Origin: Natronoarchaeum mannanilyticum
GTDB lineage: Archaea > Halobacteriota > Halobacteria > Halobacteriales > Natronoarchaeaceae
Direction of reading: 5' to 3'
Length of the DNA stretch: 64,000 nucleotides
Assembly: GCF_039522665.1 (NCBI RefSeq)
Contig: NZ_BAAADV010000001.1
Coordinates: 947,145 to 1,011,144 of the forward strand
Shown here: one piece after another, positions 1 to 11,211 of the stretch
Layout of the letters: each line of letters opens with the position of its first letter
How positions within the stretch are numbered: position 1 is the first letter of the stretch
Notes under the pieces: generated by a model
Database searches by the model: none
What the model saw: the letters and a program-made list of their open reading frames with translations, nothing else
What the model was told of the DNA's origin: nothing
Translations under genes and position numbers: made by a program

Positions 1-957
1 CAGGTCGTCGGTGAGCATCCCCTTCGCGAAGTAGCCCGCCGAGAACAGCGTCGCGTTGATCGCGCTGCCGGTCGAGAACAGCGCCGACAGGGAGATGACG
101 ATCGCGCCCGCGTTCGAGAGGCCGACGACGCCCGCGATCGTCGACGCCGCGTCCGCAAGTGCGGTGTGGGGGTTGCTCTGGACGGCCTGTGGGGCGATGT
201 TGTACGTCACCACCGCGACGATCGCGTAGATCGCCACCGCGACCGGGATCGCGACGGACACCGCCGTCGGGATCACCTCGAGGGGGTCCCGCACGCTCTC
301 CTGGTCGTAGAACAGCAGCTGCCACCCCTGGAACGCCACGAAGGAAACCGCCGCGGCCATGATCGGCCCGAACGACGCGATCTCCGCGGCGCCCAGCGCG
401 ACCTGTTCCGACGAGACGGTCGTCGCGTACAGCAGGCCGGCGACGCCGAACGCGACGAGCACGAGCACTTTCGCCGCCGTGAGGACGTTCTCGGCCGACC
501 CCGTGGCCTGCGCGCCGAGCAGGTTCAGGCCGACGAACCCCGCTACGACGAGCACCGAGACGACCGGGCGCAGCGGCAGGCCCGCGAGCCGGCTCGGAAC
601 GCCGGGGAGCGCGATCGAGAACTCCGCGAACGCGAACGCGTACATCGCCATCGACCCGACGTAGCCGACCAGCAGCGTCCACCCGACCATCCCGGCGAGC
701 GTCGAGTTGCCGGTGAACGACTGGACGAACGTCACCGAGCCGCCGCCGTCGGCGCCGTCGTCGGCGACGAGCCGGTTCAGCCCGACGTAGGAGTACCCCG
801 TACACGCGGCGACGACGCCGGCCAGAACGAAGGCGAGCCACGTCGCGGGGCCCGCGATCTGCGTGACGATCCCCAGCACGGCGTAGATGCCGCCGCCGAC
901 CATCCCGCCGAGCGCCATCGAGACAGCCTCCGTCAAGCCGAGACTGTTCTCTCCCAT
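1..957 (-). CDS. APC-family amino acid permease (3' end outside window)
   Basis: The first 319 residues of a polytopic membrane protein are present; the C-terminus lies beyond position 1. It begins MGENSLGLTEAVSMALGG and continues with a glycine-rich first helix (GGMVGGGIYAVLG), the substrate-site signature of the amino acid/polyamine/organocation superfamily. About eight hydrophobic segments follow. Family knowledge predicts sodium- or proton-coupled uptake of amino acids across the cytoplasmic membrane. The start is the ATG at 957, directly before the conserved N-terminal helix. It is divergent from the next gene. The substrate cannot be told from sequence. Confidence 0.85.
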   Translation of the reverse strand, partial: MGENSLGLTEAVSMALGGMVGGGIYAVLGIVTQIAGPATWLAFVLAGVVAACTGYSYVGLNRLVADDGADGGGSVTFVQSFTGNSTLAGMVGWTLLVGYVGSMAMYAFAFAEFSIALPGVPSRLAGLPLRPVVSVLVVAGFVGLNLLGAQATGSAENVLTAAKVLVLVAFGVAGLLYATTVSSEQVALGAAEIASFGPIMAAAVSFVAFQGWQLLFYDQESVRDPLEVIPTAVSVAIPVAVAIYAIVAVVTYNIAPQAVQSNPHTALADAASTIAGVVGLSNAGAIVISLSALFSTGSAINATLFSAGYFAKGMLTDDL

Positions 958-1051
958 ACACCGTTGCCGTTCGGGCTCGAGCGTGGTATAACCGATGCTC
1001 GACCGGCCGCGAGACGCGGAGTTTATTCGGCCCGACCGCCAACCGACGACC

Positions 1052-1585
1052 ATGCCTGAGCCGCGCGTCCCGGGCGGAGCGAGCGACGAACTGTCGCTGC
1101 CCTGCGGCGAGTCGGTCGACCCCCGGTCGCTGGATCTCGGCGTGCGGGAGTACGACTGCGACTGCGGGTCGGCCCACGCGGTCGTGATGGACGTCCACCC
1201 GCCGTCGCGGTTCGTCCCCGAGTCGCTCGTCGAGATGCTGCGCCAGACGATCGAGACCGACGACGAGTTCGAGGAGTTCGGGACGCCCCACGTCATGGGC
1301 GTGGTGATGGAGGAGTTCCCCGAACAGATCGTCAGCGAGGACAGGAGCGACGACGGCAACGTCGGCTACGGACTGCTGTGGGTGACCGACTTCGACTCCC
1401 GACGCCTCCACGAGATCGTCGTCGAGCTGCTCGTCGAGCTGATGGACCACGCGATCAGCCACGCCGACAGCGACGCCGCGGCCTCGGAGTTCGAAGAGCA
1501 GATGCTGGAGTTCGACGTCACCGAGTTCGTCGACCAGTACCGGGCACAGCGCGACTTCGAGAGCGAGCACGACGCCGCCCTGTAA
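1052..1585 (+). CDS. Conserved haloarchaeal protein, probably DUF5815
   Basis: A 177-residue soluble acidic protein of unknown function. It carries a short cysteine cluster (YDCDCGSAHAVVMDVHP, residues about 30-46) that may bind a metal, followed by a helical acidic body ending ESEHDAAL. It resembles a haloarchaea-only family I recall as DUF5815; the family number is from memory. The ATG at 1052 is preferred over an upstream one at 995 because a TATA-like TTTATT lies at about 1022, the right distance for a leaderless transcript starting at 1052. Confidence 0.75.
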   Translation: MPEPRVPGGASDELSLPCGESVDPRSLDLGVREYDCDCGSAHAVVMDVHPPSRFVPESLVEMLRQTIETDDEFEEFGTPHVMGVVMEEFPEQIVSEDRSDDGNVGYGLLWVTDFDSRRLHEIVVELLVELMDHAISHADSDAAASEFEEQMLEFDVTEFVDQYRAQRDFESEHDAAL

Positions 1586-1660
1586 GCGCGCGACGGCGAC
1601 GCGTCTGACACACGCACGACGCAAGTTTATGAGCGTTCGGCAATAATATCCGGTACACCC

Positions 1661-1873
1661 ATGCACGCTCGGGGGGAGTACGAGCGCATCAAGGACGCAC
1701 TCGACGACGCGGACGTCGACGAGCCGCTGACGGCCAAGGAGATACTACAACTGCTCGAGGAGCGGGGCGTGGAGTTCGAGAGCGCCCACCGCATCGCGAC
1801 GGTGCTCGGCCGGGAAGCCCAGCGCGGCGACGTGAAGGTCCACCGCGACCAGCCCTACCGGTACGAGATGTAG
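1661..1873 (+). CDS. Small conserved helix-turn-helix-like protein
   Basis: A 70-residue acidic protein with the layout of a small winged helix: a helix (EYERIKDALDDA), a turn rich in PLTAKEILQLLEERG, then a helix and a basic/aromatic tail (HRDQPYRYEM). It looks like a stand-alone DNA-binding or protein-interaction module; no specific function can be assigned. A TATA-like TTTATGA sits near 1627, fitting a short-leader transcript. It converges on the methyltransferase gene with about 30 bases between stops. Confidence 0.7.
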   Translation: MHARGEYERIKDALDDADVDEPLTAKEILQLLEERGVEFESAHRIATVLGREAQRGDVKVHRDQPYRYEM

Positions 1874-1904
1874 AGGATGCCCCGGATCCGGATCGACGCC
1901 GTCG

Positions 1905-2459
1905 CTACGCCGTCGCGACGACGAGCAACGTTTCCGGTCGCTCCTCGACCCGTTCTAGCGCGAATCCGGCGTCCTCCAGCATCGACGCCGCGGCGGCCGC
2001 GTCGTACCGTTCCGCGACCGGCGGGCCCGCCTCGCCGTCGCCCGACGCCGACCAGTCGACCGTCACGAGTCGACCGCCGGACGCCAGCGCGCGCCGGATC
2101 TCGACCAGCGCGTCCGCGCTCGCGAACTCGTGGAACGTCATCGTCGAGAACGCGGCGTCCAGTTCGGCGTCCTCGAACGGAAGCTCCTCGACGTTCGCGG
2201 TGACGAGTTCGACGGCCTCGGGGACGCCGTTCTCCCGATAGCGAGCGTGCATCTCCTCTTGGACGTCGACGCCGTACAGCCGGCCGACGAACGGCGCGAC
2301 CTCGTCGGTGTAGAAGCCGGTACCGCTGCCGAGGTCGGCGACCGTCGCCGACGGGTCGGGATCGAGCGCCGCGAGCAGTTCCTCGCGCGAGCAGAAACGA
2401 AAACGGGTGGGGTCCTCGAGACGGTCGGCGCCCGCCGGATCGAACGTGTGAAAGCCCAT
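1905..2459 (-). CDS. Class I SAM-dependent methyltransferase
   Basis: A 184-residue Rossmann-type methyltransferase. Motif I is VADLGSGTGFYTDEV (about residues 40-54), followed by an acidic strand end (GVDVQEEM) and the post-motif ELPFEDAELDAAFSTMTFHEF typical of the UbiE/ArsM-like Methyltransf_11 group. It transfers a methyl group from S-adenosylmethionine; the acceptor is unknown. The length is normal for a minimal catalytic domain. The neighbours do not suggest a pathway. Confidence 0.8.
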   Translation of the reverse strand: MGFHTFDPAGADRLEDPTRFRFCSREELLAALDPDPSATVADLGSGTGFYTDEVAPFVGRLYGVDVQEEMHARYRENGVPEAVELVTANVEELPFEDAELDAAFSTMTFHEFASADALVEIRRALASGGRLVTVDWSASGDGEAGPPVAERYDAAAAASMLEDAGFALERVEERPETLLVVATA

Positions 2460-2508
2460 CGCGCGGACGTACGATCCGGAGCCGCTTCATCCCTCGCGAA
2501 CGGGTCGA

Positions 2509-3006
2509 TCAGGCGACGAGCAGGTAGACGATCGCGCTCGCGATCAGGAGCTTTTTGACGACGATCACCGCGATGAGGAGTTTGTTGGTCGAGAGATCGC
2601 CGACGCGGCCCGTCGCAGCCCGGTAGGCTCTCGAGAGAGGGTCGAACCGACCCGTCGACGCGTCCCCGAGGACGTCCGGCCCGGCGTCGGGGAGCGTGGC
2701 CGCGGGCACCCACTCGCCGTCGAGGTAGACCGCGGTGACCGTCTCGCCCTCCAGATAGGGGAGATGGTCGTAGTCGTAGCCGAGGCCGCGGGCCAGCGTC
2801 TTCAGTTCCATCACGTCGCGCTCGCTGTCGAGATCGAACTCGGCGATCTCGCCGCCGTCCGTCCAGTCGAACTCGAGTGTCAGGCGAGCGGTGCTGTCGC
2901 CGACGCGGACGTCGGCGATCCGGGCGGGCTCCTCGTTGCCGGCGATCTCTCGCTTGCTGGTCTGGAGGGTCTCGTACTCGTCGTCCGTGTACTCGGACGC
3001 GCCCAT
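2509..3006 (-). CDS. Haloarchaeal protein with C-terminal membrane anchor
   Basis: 165 residues of unknown function. The N-terminal 100 residues are a soluble acidic domain rich in beta strands (DSTARLTLEFDWTDGG, LDSERDVMELKTLARGLGYD). The C-terminus is a single hydrophobic helix with basic residues (LLIAVIVVKKLLIASAIVYLL), which predicts a tail-anchored protein facing the cytoplasm. It is divergent from carB across a 207-base intergenic region that carries the proposed carB operator, so the two could share control. Confidence 0.65.
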   Translation of the reverse strand: MGASEYTDDEYETLQTSKREIAGNEEPARIADVRVGDSTARLTLEFDWTDGGEIAEFDLDSERDVMELKTLARGLGYDYDHLPYLEGETVTAVYLDGEWVPAATLPDAGPDVLGDASTGRFDPLSRAYRAATGRVGDLSTNKLLIAVIVVKKLLIASAIVYLLVA

Positions 3007-3133
3007 GCGAGTAAAGTTCGGTCCGCAAGATCAAAAATGTAGCAGCCTCGACGCGTACTCGTCGCGTGAAACGCGCCCGTACGCGTGTGTGACGACTCGA
3101 GAGCCGGACTTCTCCCGACCGCGGCCGCCGAGA

Positions 3134-3186
3134 TACGAATTTCGAAATTCCATTTCGCTCTTCGTAATCTATCGCCGGGCTTATTA
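3134..3186 (+). promoter_or_regulatory. Putative Lrp-type operator and promoter of carB
   Basis: TACGAATTTCG at 3134-3144 is identical to the core of the palindrome between carA and lrp (17437-17447). A second half-site, TTCGTAA, lies at 3161-3167. A TATA-like TTATTA is at 3181-3186, about 28 bases before the carB ATG, which suggests a very short leader. The operator lies just upstream of the TATA box, as in carA. Binding by the Lrp-type protein encoded at 17488 is an inference. Confidence 0.5.
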
Positions 3187-3213
3187 CGATGTGCGGATTC
3201 TGGGTAGATAGAA

Positions 3214-6468
<3,255 letters not shown>

Positions 6469-6563
6469 AACGGCCGCGGTAGCGATTCGGTTTCGGCGTC
6501 GCAGTCTCTTTGCGGAGCGGGATAGCGGTATTCGGCTCTCGTTCCGCAACATATTTTTATGCG

Positions 6564-6998
6564 ATGACGGGAGCAAACTTCTCCGTGACCCGAGAGAAGT
6601 ACACGCGTCGTCGCGCCGTCCTCGCTACCGGAACGACTCTTGCTGCCGTCGGTCTCTCCGGCTGTGCGGGCGTTCTCGGCGGCGGTGCCGACGGAGTGGT
6701 GACGGAAAACGAGTTAGAGGGCGACCTCGAGGTGCTGGATCACGAGATCGAGAACACCCGACTGAGCGGGACCAAATCAGTGAAGGTCGACGTCACTGTC
6801 ACGAACAACTCGGAGGACGCGCTCACGGCGGCGGCGATCGCGGAGTTCTTCGACGGCAACGGCGTGTCGATCGACGAGTCTGCAGCCACGACACCGAAGT
6901 CTGTACCCCGAAGTCAGGACGTCCAGTTGCATCCGGCAGCGCGAGGCCGCGTCGAGGACGTGTCTCGGTACGAACTGCGGCTCGTCGAGAGATTCTAG
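6564..6998 (+). CDS. Tat-exported lipoprotein, FxLYD-like
   Basis: 144 residues. A twin-arginine signal (REKYTRRRAVLATG) runs into a hydrophobic stretch and a lipobox (VGLSGCAG), so the mature protein should be lipid-anchored outside the membrane. The remainder (LEVLDHEIENTRLSGTKSV, VDVTVTNNSEDALTAAAIAEFFD) reads as one beta-sandwich of the FxLYD type found in cell-surface proteins. A strong TATA-like ATATTTTTA lies only about 10 bases before this ATG; the in-frame GTG at 6585, which keeps the whole Tat signal, may be the real start. Confidence 0.7.
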   Translation: MTGANFSVTREKYTRRRAVLATGTTLAAVGLSGCAGVLGGGADGVVTENELEGDLEVLDHEIENTRLSGTKSVKVDVTVTNNSEDALTAAAIAEFFDGNGVSIDESAATTPKSVPRSQDVQLHPAARGRVEDVSRYELRLVERF

Positions 6999-7259
6999 TG
7001 GTACGGGAGCCCCTACCGGCGGCGGCCACAGGCGCCCGAAATATCGGAACTCGTCTACCCAACGGGTCGCGTCCGAACGTCGACGCCAGACGTTCGACGC
7101 GAGATCCGACGATTCAAGTGTCGACTTCGTCCCGCTGACGCCGGCCGGCGGAAATTCGGCTGAATCCGGGACAAAACTCGAATGAACGGCGTTGAACTGT
7201 CGTTGAATCGGCTTGACGAACTGCCGACTATTAGGCCGGTCCCCCACTGGGTGCGACCG

Positions 7260-8162
7260 ATGACACGACACCGATCCGACGCCGACGATCGCGCCGACGA
7301 GCACAGCATCCAGCGCCGCGCACTGCTGGCGGCCGGCGGCGCGGCGGGCGCCGCGCTGGTCGCCGGCTGCACGGGAGCGACCGGTGACGCGGGCGACGAC
7401 GGCGACACCGGGACGTTCCGGCTGCTCGTGACGGACCTCCCGGCGGACATCGGCGACTTCGACTCGCTCGAAGTCACCCTCGACAGGGCGCGCGTGTTCA
7501 GGGGGTCCGACGAAGAGGGAGAGGAGAGCGAAGAGAGCGAAACGGATGGTACCAACGCTAACGAGAGTGAAACGGACGACGCCGACGCTAACGAGAGCGA
7601 GGACGACGCGGATTCGACGAGCGAGGACGACGACGGCGCCGACAACGACTCGGACGGGGAGTCGGACGATCGGGAGTTCTTCTGGCTCGATCTGGACGGT
7701 GCGACCGTCGACCTGACTCAGGTCGTCGGCGACAAGGCGGTCTCCGTGTTCGAGGGCGAACTGGAGGCCGGCGCCTACTCGAAGGTCGAACTCCACGCGG
7801 CCGGGATCGAGGGGATCGTCGACGGCGAGCGAGTCGACGTGAAGATCCCCAGCGGGAAGCTCCAGATCGTTCACGGATTCGAGATCCGCCCCGACGAGCC
7901 CGTCGAGTTCGTGTTCGACATCCACGTCGTCGAGAAAGGAAACGGCGGCTACAACCTCCGTCCCGTGGTATCGGGGAGCGGCGTCAACGGCAAAGACGTC
8001 GACGTCGAGGAGATCGACGCGGACGAAGACGACGACGAAGCGTCGGGCGGTCAAGACGACGGCGACGCCGAAGCGACAGGCGATGGAGACGGCGGCGCGG
8101 ACAACGAGAGCGCGGACGGCGCGGACAACGAGAGCGCGAGCGGTGAAACCGGGTCGGAGTAG
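7260..8162 (+). CDS. Tat lipoprotein with DUF4382 domain and hyperacidic insert
   Basis: 300 residues. The Tat motif is SIQRRALLAAGG and the lipobox is VAGC. The mature part matches the DUF4382 pattern: FRLLVTDLPADIGDFDSLEVT, later FFWLDLDGATVDLTQVVGDKA and GAYSKVELHAAGIEGIV. Between the second and third of these lies a roughly 65-residue stretch almost entirely E, D, S, N and T with repeats of NANESETDDADANESE type. A second acidic low-complexity tail ends the protein. DUF4382 proteins are secreted and of unknown role. A TATA-like ACTATTA near 7229 supports this ATG. Confidence 0.75.
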   Translation: MTRHRSDADDRADEHSIQRRALLAAGGAAGAALVAGCTGATGDAGDDGDTGTFRLLVTDLPADIGDFDSLEVTLDRARVFRGSDEEGEESEESETDGTNANESETDDADANESEDDADSTSEDDDGADNDSDGESDDREFFWLDLDGATVDLTQVVGDKAVSVFEGELEAGAYSKVELHAAGIEGIVDGERVDVKIPSGKLQIVHGFEIRPDEPVEFVFDIHVVEKGNGGYNLRPVVSGSGVNGKDVDVEEIDADEDDDEASGGQDDGDAEATGDGDGGADNESADGADNESASGETGSE

Positions 8163-8314
8163 ACGGCCCGCGCGACTGCCGGCCAGCCGCTGCTTCGGTG
8201 CCGCCGTTCTCCCGGGAGTGACGTGCGCGCAGCGAACCGATCAACGCGGGCGTCGCAAACCGGGCCGTCCGCAACTAAACAGTGGTAAACGTACGGAAGT
8301 GGATCCAGAGAGCC

Positions 8315-8320
8315 TATAAA
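8315..8320 (+). promoter_or_regulatory. TATA box upstream of the first binding-protein gene
   Basis: TATAAA at 8315-8320 predicts a transcript start near 8343, about 110 bases before the GTG of the substrate-binding protein. Unlike the other three iron units, no TTTAGG/CCTAAA palindrome is visible here. Between 8163 and 8315 I see no gene. Confidence 0.5.
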
Positions 8321-8342
8321 CTGGACGGCGAGTCACGAGGGT

Positions 8343-8447
8343 ATGTTCCCTATCGGTCACCACGCCGTCGCTCGTCGCCCGCCGATCGAGGCGGACGCCG
8401 CCGCCGGCATCGCGCGCTGGTCGCCTGCGGCCCCGCGGAGGTGCTGA
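8343..8447 (+). CDS. Possible leaderless 34-residue upstream ORF
   Basis: An ATG lies where the TATAAA at 8315 would place the transcript start. It opens a 34-codon frame (MFPIGHHAVARRPPIEADA...) whose TGA ends 4 bases before the GTG of the substrate-binding protein. The peptide is basic and has no recognisable domain. It may be a translated leader that couples to, or regulates, the downstream gene, or it may be chance. Confidence 0.25.
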   Translation: MFPIGHHAVARRPPIEADAAAGIARWSPAAPRRC

Positions 8448-8451
8448 CGCC

Positions 8452-9591
8452 GTGGCGAACGAGCGAGTCGTGAGCCGGCGGGACTTCCTGCGGGCGAGCG
8501 CGGTCGTCTCAGTCGCGGGCGCGCTGGCCAGCGGGACGGGATCGATCGAGCGGTCGGGACCGCCCAAGGACACCAAAACCGACCGAGAGCCCTACGAAGT
8601 GACGATGGAGCCGGTCGGGACGGTGGAGTTCGACGCGGTGCCAGAACGGTGGGTCGCCTACGCGCCGGGGTACGCCGACATGGGCGTCGCGCTCGGTCTC
8701 GCGGACGATCTGGCGGCCGTCGGCGACTGGGGCCGGTACGGCGCCGACCGGTACGACGAGCTGGACGGCGTCGGGTTCGACGACCGGCCCGCGACGCTGG
8801 ACGGGGACGACCCGGCCGACCGCAGGACGTTTCGCGAGCTCGGCGCTGACGTCCATCTGGCCGATCCCAACCAGCTGGTGTACGCGTCGGCGTTCGATCT
8901 CAACGCTGCCGACGTCGGGGAGATCGCCGAAAATATCGGGCCGATCGTCGGGAACGCGAACCGCCGGCGGAGCCAGCCCTGGCACAGCTATCGGTACTAC
9001 GCGCTGTACGAGGCGTTCGAGAAGGTCGCCGCGGTGTTTCGCCGGCGGGAACGGTACGAGGCGTTCGCAGCGTTCCACGAGGAGTGGCTCGCCGAGCTAC
9101 AGGCCGAGCTCCCGCCGGCCAGCGAGCGGCCCGACGCGCTGCTCGTCCGGCCCAAGGAGACCGGCAGGTTCGCGCCGCTGCGGATCGCCGACCGCGGGAC
9201 GAGCACGAAGCAGTGGCGGGATCTGGGCGTCGGCGACGCGCTCGCGGACCTCAGCGCCGACGAGTTGCCGACCGCGCCGGACGGGACCGTCGGTTACGCG
9301 ACGATCCGGAGCGTCGATCCGGACGTGCTCCTCGTCCGCGGGCACGAGGATCTCGACCGCGCGGCGTTCGAGGAGGCCGTCGTCGCGCCCATGCGCGACC
9401 ACGACGTCGGCGGGACGATCGACGCGGTGCGAGAGCGCCGAGTGTTCAGCGGCGGCCCGAGACACCAGGGGCCGATCCTGAACCTGTTCGCCACCGAGCG
9501 CGCGGCCCGAGCGATCTACCCGGACGTCTTCGACGGTCGGTCGCTGTTCGACCGCGACCGCGTCGCGCGCATCGTCGCCGGCGAGGAGTGA
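8452..9591 (+). CDS. Iron/siderophore-type ABC substrate-binding protein (copy 1)
   Basis: 379 residues. The Tat signal VVSRRDFLRASAVVSVAGALA is clear, but there is no lipobox cysteine, unlike the two paralogues at 12134 and 13362. The mature region shares their hallmark YEVTMEPVGTVEFDAVPE followed by YADMGVALGL, and late segments (FSGGPRHQGPILNLFATERA). It belongs to the periplasmic-binding-protein class III fold (FepB/FhuD/BtuF-like), which delivers ferric chelates to an ABC permease. The start is a GTG that places the RR motif at residues 9-10. No iron box is seen at its promoter. Ferric ligand specificity is inferred. Confidence 0.85.
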   Translation: MANERVVSRRDFLRASAVVSVAGALASGTGSIERSGPPKDTKTDREPYEVTMEPVGTVEFDAVPERWVAYAPGYADMGVALGLADDLAAVGDWGRYGADRYDELDGVGFDDRPATLDGDDPADRRTFRELGADVHLADPNQLVYASAFDLNAADVGEIAENIGPIVGNANRRRSQPWHSYRYYALYEAFEKVAAVFRRRERYEAFAAFHEEWLAELQAELPPASERPDALLVRPKETGRFAPLRIADRGTSTKQWRDLGVGDALADLSADELPTAPDGTVGYATIRSVDPDVLLVRGHEDLDRAAFEEAVVAPMRDHDVGGTIDAVRERRVFSGGPRHQGPILNLFATERAARAIYPDVFDGRSLFDRDRVARIVAGEE

Positions 9592-9658
9592 GCGGCTGCG
9601 GAACAGGACACCCCCGGCCGCCCAAAGACCGAAGCGGCTGCGACGCGGGACTTCGAAC

Positions 9659-9940
9659 GTGATCGAGGACGGTCGGTACGCTGCGACGATCGACGAGATC
9701 GAGGACGAGCGAGCGACGGTGCTGCTCGAAGCCGACGGCGAGCAGCTCGCCGAGCTGGTCGTCCGGACGGCCGACCTGCCGACCGACGAGGAAGGCGCCG
9801 TGCTCCGCGTCGAGATCAAGGACGGCGAACTCGTGGACGCCAGCGAGGACGCCGAGACGACCGCGGCGCGGCGCCGCCGTCGCCGCGCGCGGTTCGACGA
9901 GCTGGCCGAGCGGCCGCCGGGACGCGACGAGGACGCCTGA
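9659..9940 (+). CDS. DUF3006 family small protein
   Basis: 93 residues starting at GTG. The sequence MIEDGRYAATIDEIEDERATV, then LLEADGEQLAELVV and LPTDEEGAVLRVEI, fits the small beta-rich DUF3006 family, whose function is unknown. The tail is basic (ARRRRRRARFDELAE). It lies between the first binding-protein gene and the permease gene on the same strand, but the permease has its own iron box, so co-regulation is not implied. Confidence 0.75.
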   Translation: MIEDGRYAATIDEIEDERATVLLEADGEQLAELVVRTADLPTDEEGAVLRVEIKDGELVDASEDAETTAARRRRRRARFDELAERPPGRDEDA

Positions 9941-10065
9941 TATTTAGAATTCTACGACGGAGAACGGCTATACTCTCGATGAGCGTGGTCGAGGTCCCCC
10001 GGCCGTCTACGTCCGTGCGCCGGAGAGCCCCGCACCGGTTTCGGATCGAAACGCCTAACTCCCTG

Positions 10066-10081
10066 TTTAGGCAAACCTAAA
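10066..10081 (+). promoter_or_regulatory. Iron-regulator (DtxR/IdeR-type) operator before the permease
   Basis: TTTAGGCAAACCTAAA is a 6-4-6 palindrome ending 5 bases before the ATG at 10087. It matches the consensus recognised by DtxR/IdeR/SirR-type metalloregulators (TTAGGTTAGCCTAA). Its position would cover the transcript start and so repress when iron is plentiful. It is one of three near-identical boxes in this locus. Confidence 0.75.
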
Positions 10082-10086
10082 TCCAC

Positions 10087-11211
10087 ATGGGAGAATCGCA
10101 CGCGTCGACCGCTCGCGCGGCGACCCGGGAGCGGCAAGGATGGTTCACGCCGACGCTCGTCGCGTTCTGTCTGGCGTGTACGGCGCTCACCGTGCTCGGC
10201 GGGCTCGTGCAGGTGACCTTCGGCTCGTACGAGATGACGATCGTGCAGGCCTGGAAGACGGTGTTCGACCCGCACGTCGTGTTCAACCTCCACGCCTGGA
10301 ACGCGTTCCTGTTCGGCGCCGAGCTACCCGAGATGAGCACCGCGAGCGTCGTCGTCTGGAACCTCCGCCTGCCGCGGGTGTTCGTCGGGATCATCGCCGG
10401 CGCCGTGCTGGCGATCTCGGGGGCGATCTTCCAGGCCGTGACGCGCAACGAGCTGGCGAGCCCGTTCGTGCTCGGCGTGAGCTCGGGCGCCGGCTTCGCG
10501 GTGCTGCTGACGCTCGTGATCTTCAGCGGTCTGGCGCCGTTCCTGCCGTTTCTCGCGGCGGCGGGCGGGGCGATCGCCTTCCTGATCGTGTACGCCATCG
10601 CCTGGAAGGGCGGGACGAGCCCCGTGCGGCTCGTGCTGGCTGGCGTGATCGTCAACATGGTGTTCCAGTCGCTGCAGAACGCGCTGTTCTTTTTCGCCGA
10701 CGATCTCGGCGTCGTCCAGACGGCGATCGCCTGGACGACCGGCTCGCTCACCGGCACGGGCTGGGAGGAGGTGCGGATCGCGATCCTGCCGGCCGTCTTC
10801 GCGATCGCCGTGGCGCTGGCGGGCGCCCGCCAGCTCAACGTCTTGCTGCTGGGCGAGCGCACCGCCCAGTCGCTGGGGATGCGCGTCGAGCGCGTCCGGT
10901 TCCTGCTGTCGGGCGTCGCCATTCTGGCGGCCAGCGCCGCGATCGCGGTGGCGGGCATCGTCGGCTTCTTCGGCCTCGTGGTGCCCCACATCGTCCGGAA
11001 CGTCGTGGGAAGCGACTACCGCCGGCTGATGGTCGGCTGCCTGTTCGCCGGCCCGGCGCTGATGGTCGTCGCCGACGTCGGCGCGCGGCTGTTCTTCCCC
11101 GTCGTGATGAACTCGCCCAAGCAGATGCCGGTCGGCGTCGTCACGGGGCTGGTCGGCGGGCCGTACTTCCTGTACCTGATGCGGAAACAGCAATCCATGG
11201 GTGAACTCTGA
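10087..11211 (+). CDS. FecCD-family iron ABC transporter permease
   Basis: 374 residues with about ten membrane helices, the normal size for BtuC/FecCD/FhuB-type permeases. Diagnostic segments are LRLPRVFVGIIAGAVLAISG, the GVSSGAGFAVLL loop and the C-terminal GIVGFFGLVVPHIVR that contacts the ATPase. An N-terminal cytoplasmic stretch of about 20 residues precedes helix 1. It would import ferric chelate delivered by the binding proteins. Its stop overlaps the ATPase start by one base (TGATG), indicating translational coupling. Confidence 0.93.
   Translation: MGESHASTARAATRERQGWFTPTLVAFCLACTALTVLGGLVQVTFGSYEMTIVQAWKTVFDPHVVFNLHAWNAFLFGAELPEMSTASVVVWNLRLPRVFVGIIAGAVLAISGAIFQAVTRNELASPFVLGVSSGAGFAVLLTLVIFSGLAPFLPFLAAAGGAIAFLIVYAIAWKGGTSPVRLVLAGVIVNMVFQSLQNALFFFADDLGVVQTAIAWTTGSLTGTGWEEVRIAILPAVFAIAVALAGARQLNVLLLGERTAQSLGMRVERVRFLLSGVAILAASAAIAVAGIVGFFGLVVPHIVRNVVGSDYRRLMVGCLFAGPALMVVADVGARLFFPVVMNSPKQMPVGVVTGLVGGPYFLYLMRKQQSMGEL

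Noticed and set aside
166..1059. Long plus-strand frame opposite the permease, very rich in Arg, Asp and Glu.
   Set aside because: It is a mirror frame of the GC-rich permease gene: the permease has clear membrane helices and motifs, this frame has none.
8282..8473. 63-codon frame starting before the first binding-protein gene.
   Set aside because: It overlaps the Tat signal of the binding protein in another frame, is Arg/Pro-rich and has no domain.
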